Shown piece after piece: positions 5,636 to 9,853 of a stretch of 9,853 bases of DNA; position 1 is the stretch's first letter, and every line of letters begins with the position of its first letter. Source of the DNA: an uncultured Solobacterium sp. (GTDB lineage Bacteria; Bacillota_I; Bacilli_A; Erysipelotrichales; Erysipelotrichaceae); NCBI GenBank assembly GCA_900552125.1, contig URYK01000067.1:1-9853 (forward strand), written 5' to 3'. Both the position numbers and the translations under genes were made by a program. The notes under the pieces were generated by a model, which saw nothing but the letters and a program-made list of their open reading frames with translations, made no database searches and was not told where the DNA came from.

Positions 5636-7105
5636 ATGAAAAAAAGACGTAATAGAAGTAAGAGAAAAAATAAAATATCATATCGTTCTATCATTGCTAG
5701 TGGAATTCTTATTGTCGCATTTATTATTTTTATTTCCTTTGCTTTTTCAAATAATAGAAATTATGAAGTAATTATTATTGATGAACAAGGAAATGAAGAA
5801 TTCTATGCAGAATATCCTAATTTTATACAGGCAAAAGAAGCAATGCTGGAAAAAACAGATCGAGATAAAAAACAAAACGCTGCAGTACGATATCATGGAA
5901 AATGGATTGCGTTAGGATATGGAGTAGTACAATTTCAAAGAAACAGCTGTACAGTCAATACAACATATCGAGTAAATAATACAAACACTAATGGATATTT
6001 AAATGGCTGTTATGGAAATGATGCTGCTTATATTGATACAAATGAAGATGGTACAGAAATACTATTTAAACAGGCAGGTGTTAGTGGCTGGGTAAATACT
6101 GAAGATGTTACTCTTCATAATATTTATGATGAAAATGATGTTTCTTCTATTAGTCATTATATAGTAGAAAATAAAGAATTATCTCATAAAATAACTACTG
6201 ATATTGCAAAGAACACTTATGCCAATACCCTTAATCTAGGCACTATAGACGTAACAAATGGAACATATTATAGCTATGATGGTCACTATTTCTATAACTC
6301 TTATGAGAGCATGATTGATGATTATCGAACTGAAACATTTGAGTATTCTTCCAACAAGCAGCCCTTCTATGATTATTACCAATATCTCCCTCATCGAAGT
6401 ATATCTAATTACACTGCTGAAGATATAAATTGGTATATACGTAATTATCTAGGATTTTCTTCAACTAAAGAATCATTATTAGTGAATAGCGGAGAATGGT
6501 TCATAGAAGCACAAAATAAATATGGCACAAATGCTATTATGATGTTTTGCGTTGCGATGAATGAAAGTGATTTAGGTAGAAGTGATATTACATATGAGAA
6601 AAATAATTTATTTGGTCATGCCGCATATGACGAATCGCCTTCACAAAGCGCAAATGGATATAAAAGTATAAAAGATAGTATTTTTGCTCATGCAAAGAAT
6701 TTTCTTCATAATCGATATCTTAATCCCACAAGCTTTGCATATCATGGAGGCTTCTTTGGAGATAAAGCAAGTGGTATGAATGTATCTTATGCTTCTGATC
6801 CATATTGGGGAGAAAAAGCTGCCAATTACTATCGTATATTTGATACTGTAATGAAGAAGAAAGATGCTAATATTTCTTATATAGTTACAAACAAATCAAT
6901 AGATGTTTATAAAGACAGGAATATGAAAAATGCTATATTTCAATCAAAACAAATTCCTTCTTCTTTTTTAGTATTGAACCAAGGAAATGATTGGTTACAA
7001 ATAATTTACGATAAAGAAATTACTTCTGAAAATTCATATAATCAGAATAATTACATAGGATACATTAAACTAGACTTGACGAAAAATTCCTATATATTAC
7101 AATAG
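5636..7105 (+). CDS. Membrane-anchored N-acetylglucosaminidase (GH73-type) with SH3-like parts
   Basis: A 489-residue surface protein. A very basic start (MKKRRNRSKRKNK) leads into one hydrophobic helix (about 18-38), giving a type II anchor or uncleaved signal. Residues 43-165 form an extracellular region with a possible disulfide (Cys105, Cys125) and an SH3-like look ending in GVSGWVNTEDV. The catalytic domain (about 210-405) has HYFYNSYESM, then VAMNESDLGRS (306-316) with Glu310 as the expected catalytic acid, NNLFGHAAYDES (323-334) and YASDPYWGEKAA (385-396), all hallmarks of endo-beta-N-acetylglucosaminidases that cut peptidoglycan glycans. Residues 412-489 resemble a C-terminal SH3b-like wall-binding segment. 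The ATG at 5636 is preferred because GGAGG sits five bases before it; the ATG at 5624 is part of that same site. A HAD gene follows after 24 bp, probably co-transcribed. Confidence 0.88.
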   Translation: MKKRRNRSKRKNKISYRSIIASGILIVAFIIFISFAFSNNRNYEVIIIDEQGNEEFYAEYPNFIQAKEAMLEKTDRDKKQNAAVRYHGKWIALGYGVVQFQRNSCTVNTTYRVNNTNTNGYLNGCYGNDAAYIDTNEDGTEILFKQAGVSGWVNTEDVTLHNIYDENDVSSISHYIVENKELSHKITTDIAKNTYANTLNLGTIDVTNGTYYSYDGHYFYNSYESMIDDYRTETFEYSSNKQPFYDYYQYLPHRSISNYTAEDINWYIRNYLGFSSTKESLLVNSGEWFIEAQNKYGTNAIMMFCVAMNESDLGRSDITYEKNNLFGHAAYDESPSQSANGYKSIKDSIFAHAKNFLHNRYLNPTSFAYHGGFFGDKASGMNVSYASDPYWGEKAANYYRIFDTVMKKKDANISYIVTNKSIDVYKDRNMKNAIFQSKQIPSSFLVLNQGNDWLQIIYDKEITSENSYNQNNYIGYIKLDLTKNSYILQ

Positions 7106-7129
7106 ATAAGTACTATGGGAGATGAAATT

Positions 7130-7801
7130 ATGAGTAAAAAAGGTATATTATTTGATTTTAATGGAACGATGTTTTTTGATTCAGAGAAGCATAAAGAAGC
7201 ATGGGATGTATTTTCTAGAAAATATCGTAATTGTCCAATCACAGAAGAAGAATTAGACCACATGCATGGGAAAACAAATAAAAAAATTATTGAAATGTTG
7301 TTAGGAAAGATAAGTGATGAAGAAAGTGAGCGCTTATCTATCGCAAAAGAAGCTTTATATCGCGAATGTTGTAAGAATGATCCAGCTATGTTTCATTTAA
7401 CTGATGGCTTAGAGAGTGTTTTAGATACACTGAAAGCTAAAGAAATACCTATGACTATTTGTTCTGCATCTATTAAAGATAATATTGATTTCTTTATCAC
7501 CTCTTTTCATTTAGATAAATGGTTTGATGTAGATAAAATTATATATGATGACGGAAAACATGTGGATAAAATATCAATGTTTCATGATGGTGCTAAAGCA
7601 ATAGGTGTTGATTTAAAAGATTGTATGATCATAGAAGACTCTCTTTCAGGTTTAGATTTTGCATATAAATGCCATCCAGGCACCATTATTGCGATAACTT
7701 CACCTTCTAAAAAAGAGGAATACGAAAAAATTCCTGGCGTTGATAAGGTAATGTTTAATTTTAATAATTTTGATTTATCTTTCTTGTTCAGTAATGATTA
7801 A
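7130..7801 (+). CDS. HAD-superfamily hydrolase (beta-phosphoglucomutase-like) with DFNGT motif I
   Basis: A 223-residue cytoplasmic haloacid-dehalogenase-fold protein. Motif I is FDFNGTMF (8-15), with nucleophile Asp9 and Thr13, but the second Asp of DxDxT is Asn11. A helical C1 cap spans about 18-85. Motif II is TICSAS (109-114), a motif III Lys lies among 143-147, and motif IV is IIEDSLSGLDFA (167-178) with Glu169 and Asp170. The overall layout matches small-molecule sugar phosphatases and mutases. The Asp-to-Asn change removes the usual general acid/base, so activity may be slow or of another type. I have the impression that DFNGT recurs in related gut Firmicutes proteins, but cannot check. 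The start at 7130 has GGGAG eight bases before it; the ATG at 7115 overlaps that site. It lies 24 bp after the glucosaminidase gene, with no clear terminator before the RNA gene that follows. Confidence 0.88.
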   Translation: MSKKGILFDFNGTMFFDSEKHKEAWDVFSRKYRNCPITEEELDHMHGKTNKKIIEMLLGKISDEESERLSIAKEALYRECCKNDPAMFHLTDGLESVLDTLKAKEIPMTICSASIKDNIDFFITSFHLDKWFDVDKIIYDDGKHVDKISMFHDGAKAIGVDLKDCMIIEDSLSGLDFAYKCHPGTIIAITSPSKKEEYEKIPGVDKVMFNFNNFDLSFLFSND

Positions 7802-7838
7802 CAACAAATGTAAAAATTTTATAAATTCTAAAAAAAAG

Positions 7839-7867
7839 TTGATTTTACGATTAAAATAGAGTAAACT
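7839..7867 (+). promoter_or_regulatory. Promoter of the structured RNA
   Basis: TTGATT (7839-7844), a 17-bp spacer and TAAACT (7862-7867). The predicted transcription start (about 7873-7875) coincides with the first base pairs of the long closing stem of the RNA, which supports both calls. A poly-A stretch (7830-7837) just upstream could act as an UP-like element. Confidence 0.6.
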
Positions 7868-7872
7868 AACTA

Positions 7873-7966
7873 TGTTGGTGTTACCAGCTGGCTTACTATT
7901 TCTTCCCCCACCCATATAAGTAAGTCAGTATATCTTCCCCCAGATCGGTAACACTGACATTTTTTT
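7873..7966 (+). ncRNA. Candidate C-rich small regulatory RNA with built-in terminator
   Basis: A region of about 94 nt with no protein-coding sense, clearly more GC-rich than its flanks. Outer stem: TGTTGGTGTTACC (7873-7885) pairs with GGTAACACTGACA (7947-7959), 13 bp including two G-U pairs, followed directly by seven U (7960-7966), so the closing stem doubles as terminator. Inner hairpin: CTGGCTTACT (7888-7897) pairs with AGTAAGTCAG (7919-7928), 10 bp with one G-U, and a 21-nt loop. The loop and the unpaired strand after the hairpin each carry TCTTCCCCCA. Such exposed pyrimidine/C-rich motifs are how LhrC-type and Cia-dependent Firmicutes sRNAs pair with G-rich ribosome sites. A matching promoter lies just upstream. 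I cannot assign a known RNA family. It could also be made by processing of the 3' end of the HAD transcript. Confidence 0.72.
7897..7942 (+). repeat. Duplicated C-rich motif in the RNA
   Basis: TATTTCTTCCCCCA (7897-7910) and TATATCTTCCCCCA (7929-7942) agree at 13 of 14 positions and are 32 nt apart. All but the first base of the first copy lies in the hairpin loop; the second lies in the single-stranded linker. C5 runs are striking in such AT-rich DNA. Confidence 0.9.
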
Positions 7967-7985
7967 ATAAATTAGAAATTAATGT

Positions 7986-8005
7986 AGAGCAAATGCTCTT
8001 TTTTT
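7986..8005 (+). terminator. Weak second plus-strand terminator
   Basis: AGAGC (7986-7990) and GCTCT (7995-7999) with an AAAT loop, then a continuing U run to 8005. The 5-bp stem is short, but the U-tract is good and the site lies 20 nt past the RNA terminator, so it may catch read-through. Confidence 0.45.
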
Positions 8006-8018
8006 GTTTCTATAAAAG

Positions 8019-8046
8019 AAAAAACTGCTGACAATATGCCAACAGT
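8019..8046 (-). terminator. Terminator of the perR-rubrerythrin transcript
   Basis: On the minus strand ACTGTTGGCA (8037-8046) pairs with TGTCAGCAGT (8024-8033) around a UAU loop: ten pairs including two G-U. A U-run (8019-8023) follows. It begins about 20 nt after the rubrerythrin stop codon and faces the plus-strand terminator, closing the convergent intergenic region. Confidence 0.85.
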
Positions 8047-8066
8047 CTTTCATAAAATTATAAATC

Positions 8067-8606
8067 TTAGTAGTTTTTAGCTTCAACAGCGAAGTGAGCT
8101 CCAGAGTATCCACAAACTGGGCAAGCTTTAGGAGCAGCAGTTCCTTCATGACGGTATCCACAGATATCGCATACCCAAACTGTAGTTTCTTCTTTTTCGA
8201 ATACTTTACCGTTTTTAACGTTTTCTAATAATTTTAGGTAACGTTCTTCGTGAGCTTTTTCAATTTTAGCTACTTGTTCCATCTGGAATGCGATTTTAGC
8301 AAAACCTTCTTCTTTAGCAGTTTCAGCAAAGTTTTTGTACATATCTGTCCATTCATAGTTTTCACCAGCAGCTGCATCTTCTAAGTTTACTGCAGTTGTA
8401 GGTACTTTATCTCCATGAAGAGCTTTGAACCATAATTTAGCATGTTCCTGTTCGTTACGAGCAGTTTCTTCGAAGATATCAGCAATCTGTTCCATACCTT
8501 CTTCACGAGCCATCTGAGCATAGTAAGTATATTTGTTACGTGCCTGAGATTCACCAGCGAAAGCTGCCATCAAATTTTGTTCTGTTTTAGATCCTTTTAA
8601 TTCCAT
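8067..8606 (-). CDS. rbr: Rubrerythrin
   Basis: A 179-residue cytoplasmic non-heme iron peroxidase that reduces hydrogen peroxide in anaerobes using electrons from rubredoxin or NADH-linked partners. The N-terminal ferritin-like four-helix domain (about 1-135) carries the diiron ligands: Glu19 in AFAGES, Glu52 and His55 in NEQEH, a Glu in FAETAKEEG (93-101), and Glu116/His119 in KIEKAHEE. The C-terminal rubredoxin domain (about 142-175) has CDICG (Cys146, Cys149) and CPVCG (Cys162, Cys165), which bind the electron-transfer iron. Length and domain order are those of classical rubrerythrin. The ATG at 8606 follows CGGAGG. It lies 48 bp after perR on the same strand without an obvious promoter of its own, so it is probably read from the PerR-controlled promoter at 9074-9102. 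Confidence 0.97.
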   Translation of the reverse strand: MELKGSKTEQNLMAAFAGESQARNKYTYYAQMAREEGMEQIADIFEETARNEQEHAKLWFKALHGDKVPTTAVNLEDAAAGENYEWTDMYKNFAETAKEEGFAKIAFQMEQVAKIEKAHEERYLKLLENVKNGKVFEKEETTVWVCDICGYRHEGTAAPKACPVCGYSGAHFAVEAKNY

Positions 8607-8654
8607 GTTTTTTTCCTCCGTTTAACTTTACAATAAATCAATACTCTGACTTTG

Positions 8655-9044
8655 TTACGATTGCTTTTTCATGCAATCTTCGCAGATTCCTTCTGCCATC
8701 ATATTGTGTGTCTTGATTGTTAGTCCTGTCTGTCTTGCTATTTCCTCGTTAAAAGACTCAAGATAAGGAATATCTAAATCAACGATACGATTACATTTTA
8801 TACAATGTAAATGATAATGCGGTACACAAGTTTTATCGTATTGATATCCTTCTATAGGATGAACAATTTTATTTATTTTATTCATTTCACATAAGATATT
8901 TAAATTACGATAAACAGTCGCCAAACTGATTTTTTGATCACCTTGATTGATTTCATGAAAAATCTGTTCTGGTGTCGCATGACCTTCAATACTTTGAAGA
9001 TAATCAAGAATCATATCTCTTTGCTTAGATGATTTTCTTATCAT
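8655..9044 (-). CDS. perR: PerR-type Fur-family peroxide-sensing repressor
   Basis: A 129-residue Fur-family metalloregulator. The winged helix (about 1-65) has the recognition helix SLATVYRNLNIL (40-51). The structural zinc site is Cys81/Cys84 (HCIKC) and Cys121/Cys124 (CEDC). All five regulatory-metal ligands of B. subtilis PerR can be aligned by eye: His22 in GHATPEQ, Asp70 in YQYDKT, His76 and His78 in PHYHLHC, and Asp89 in RIVDLD. That pattern, together with the rubrerythrin gene next door, favours PerR over Fur or Zur. In PerR the histidines are oxidised by peroxide when Fe(II) is bound, releasing DNA. The ATG at 9044 follows TTGGAGG; the in-frame TTG four codons earlier overlaps that site and is rejected. 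The protein is somewhat shorter at the N-terminus than B. subtilis PerR. Confidence 0.9.
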   Translation of the reverse strand: MIRKSSKQRDMILDYLQSIEGHATPEQIFHEINQGDQKISLATVYRNLNILCEMNKINKIVHPIEGYQYDKTCVPHYHLHCIKCNRIVDLDIPYLESFNEEIARQTGLTIKTHNMMAEGICEDCMKKQS

Positions 9045-9059
9045 AAAGACCTCCAATCT

Positions 9060-9074
9060 TAAGAACCATTCTTA
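9060..9074. promoter_or_regulatory. Proximal PerR-box candidate
   Basis: TAAGAACCATTCTTA is a perfect 6-bp-arm dyad (7-1-7 Fur/PerR-box layout). It lies over the predicted perR transcription start and touches the -10 box, so a bound repressor would block initiation. Its half-site TAAGAAT matches the B. subtilis Per-box half TTATAAT at five of seven positions. Confidence 0.65.
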
Positions 9075-9102
9075 TTATATACCCTATTATTATCTTCGTC
9101 AA
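9074..9102 (-). promoter_or_regulatory. Strong promoter of perR-rbr
   Basis: On the minus strand TTGACG (9097-9102), a 17-bp spacer and a perfect TATAAT (9074-9079). This is the best promoter match on the minus strand of the window. The start is expected near 9067, inside the proximal dyad. Confidence 0.85.
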
Positions 9103-9106
9103 GGAT

Positions 9107-9131
9107 AAAATTAAAAATCATTCTTAATTTT
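9107..9131. promoter_or_regulatory. Distal PerR-box candidate, 25-bp palindrome
   Basis: AAAATTAAAAAT-C-ATTCTTAATTTT is a 12-1-12 dyad with 11 of 12 pairs matching. Its core, read on the minus strand, agrees with the proximal box at 13 of 15 positions. It lies just upstream of the -35 box, and its centre is 52 bp (about five helical turns) from the proximal box. As a terminator for ispF it would be poor, being all A/T with no clean U-tract. Confidence 0.6.
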
Positions 9132-9141
9132 GAAAAGTATT

Positions 9142-9627
9142 TTATTCACCAGTTTTCTTATTCAACAATACAATACATTGAGCTTGGACACCTTCTTCTC
9201 TCCCTACAAAACCAAGTTTTTCGCCTCTTGTTGCCTTGATGCTTACTTGAGATAAATCACAATGTAAAGCTTTCGCAACATTTTCTCTCATTGCTGGGAT
9301 ATGAGGTGCCATTTTTGGACGTTCAATCATTACAAGGGCATCAAGATTACCAATTTGATAACCATGTTTATCCATCAATTGATATACCTGTTCCAATATC
9401 CATAATGAACTTACACCTTTGAATCTTTCATCCGTGTCTGGAAAGTGATGTCCTAAATCACCTAATGCAAGTGCACCTAATATACTTTCCGCAATTGCAT
9501 GCAGTAATACATCTGCATCAGAATGACCAAACAATCCAAGTTCATGTGGAATCTCAACTCCACCAATGATCAGTTTTCTATTAGGAACTAATTGATGAAT
9601 ATCTGTAGATTGTCCTATACGAGTCAC
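9142..9627 (-). CDS. ispF: 2-C-methyl-D-erythritol 2,4-cyclodiphosphate synthase
   Basis: A 161-residue cytoplasmic enzyme of the non-mevalonate (MEP) isoprenoid pathway. It converts CDP-ME 2-phosphate to the cyclic diphosphate and releases CMP. IspF works as a trimer with a zinc ion, here expected on Asp9 and His11 (STDIHQL) and His43 (ADVLLHAI). GHSDADVLLHAI (34-45) and LGDLGHHFPDTD (55-66) are family signatures. The segment KATRGEKLGFVGREEG (131-146) keeps the conserved Glu136 but has Arg-Gly where most IspF proteins have Thr-Thr. The start is GTG at 9627, with GGAGG seven bases before it; the ATG two bases upstream runs straight into a stop. It is preceded by a promoter at 9781-9810 and a leader of about 147 nt in which I see no riboswitch. 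It is a single gene here, followed by the perR promoter. Confidence 0.97.
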   Translation of the reverse strand: MTRIGQSTDIHQLVPNRKLIIGGVEIPHELGLFGHSDADVLLHAIAESILGALALGDLGHHFPDTDERFKGVSSLWILEQVYQLMDKHGYQIGNLDALVMIERPKMAPHIPAMRENVAKALHCDLSQVSIKATRGEKLGFVGREEGVQAQCIVLLNKKTGE

Positions 9628-9780
9628 ATATCCACCTCCAATCTAATACTATCTTAACTCATATTATTTTTTAAAGCAATCCATCATCTGCAAATCTTTC
9701 ATAAACTATGATATTACTACATTTATGCATTTTTTCTTATTTATCATTACAACTTCTTTTTAACTTTAAATAGCTATGTT

Positions 9781-9810
9781 ATGATATAGATAGAAAAAGG
9801 GTAGTGTCAA
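9781..9810 (-). promoter_or_regulatory. Likely ispF promoter
   Basis: The minus strand has a perfect TTGACA (9805-9810), an 18-bp spacer and TATCAT (9781-9786, five of six). The start would be near 9774, giving a leader of about 147 nt before the GTG codon. A second, closer candidate (TTGCTT, 17 bp, TAAGAT, near 9650-9679) is weaker. Confidence 0.6.
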
Positions 9811-9813
9811 ATA

Positions 9814-9843
9814 AGTTATGAAAGAATTTATTTTTTCATAACT
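9814..9843. repeat. Inverted repeat upstream of the ispF promoter
   Basis: AGTTATGAAAGAA (9814-9826) pairs with TTTTTTCATAACT (9831-9843): 13 pairs with one G-T, around a TTTA loop, just upstream of the -35 box. It may be the weak terminator of a gene beyond the right edge or a regulator site; neither strand shows a strong U-tract after it. Confidence 0.5.
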
Positions 9844-9853
9844 CAATTCCATA

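Noticed and set aside
7873..7966. Reading the structured RNA as a riboswitch or as a minus-strand element
   Set aside because: No plus-strand gene follows it before two terminators, and the minus strand lacks a U-tract after the stem.
7979..8161. A 60-codon minus-strand frame at the end of rubrerythrin
   Set aside because: It overlaps the rubrerythrin 3' end in another frame and runs through the transcription terminator; no ribosome site.
9671..9730. A 19-codon open frame in the ispF leader (starts MHKCSN)
   Set aside because: No Shine-Dalgarno sequence and ordinary length for chance in AT-rich DNA; no sign of attenuation structure after it.
9783..9790. Plus-strand extended -10 (TGATATAG) as promoter for a gene to the right
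   Set aside because: No acceptable -35 at the right distance, and the same bases serve the better minus-strand promoter.
9800..9853. Possible insertion-sequence end (AGTGTCAAATAAG near an inverted repeat)
   Set aside because: The TGTCAA part is explained as the -35 box of the ispF promoter, and no transposase or matching second end is visible.

Overview
The window is AT-rich with strong GGAGG-type ribosome binding sites. Its gene content (PTS transporter, PerR with rubrerythrin, a MEP-pathway gene, a GH73 wall hydrolase, a PadR regulator) suggests a low-GC anaerobic Bacillota. My best guess is a gut Erysipelotrichales/Clostridia-type organism, but no phylogenetic marker here settles this.

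Layout. (1) Positions 1-2999, minus strand: a sugar-acid-type PTS operon read IIA, IIB, IIC (UlaA/UlaB type), then a stand-alone SIS-domain sugar-phosphate isomerase, then the first 56 codons of a DapA/NanA-family aldolase that runs off the left edge. A stem with a U-tract lies between the transporter and enzyme genes. (2) Positions 3198-5580, minus strand: an alpha/beta hydrolase of the Mbeg1/DUF2974 type, a PadR regulator, and a small cysteine-containing protein of unknown function. Each has its own recognisable promoter; inverted repeats overlap two of these. (3) Positions 5636-7801, plus strand: a membrane-anchored GH73-type glucosaminidase and a HAD hydrolase with an unusual DxN motif I, 24 bp apart. 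(4) Positions 7839-7966, plus strand: a likely non-coding RNA with its own promoter, a 13-bp closing stem that ends in a U-tract, an internal 10-bp hairpin, and two copies of a C-rich single-stranded motif. This is the most novel-looking item. (5) Positions 8019-9810, minus strand: ispF, then a perR-rubrerythrin unit whose strong promoter is flanked by two matching 7-1-7 dyads, probably PerR operators, and which ends in a clear terminator.

How the parts work together. The PTS would import and phosphorylate a sugar or sugar acid, the SIS protein would isomerise it, and the DapA-family lyase would probably cleave a 2-keto acid. The usual ascorbate enzymes UlaD/E/F/G are not visible, so ascorbate itself is not a safe substrate call. 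PerR would sense peroxide and control itself and rubrerythrin. The C-rich RNA resembles in design, though not shown by homology, the multi-site anti-Shine-Dalgarno sRNAs of Firmicutes. All calls come from reading the sequence alone; no database search was possible.
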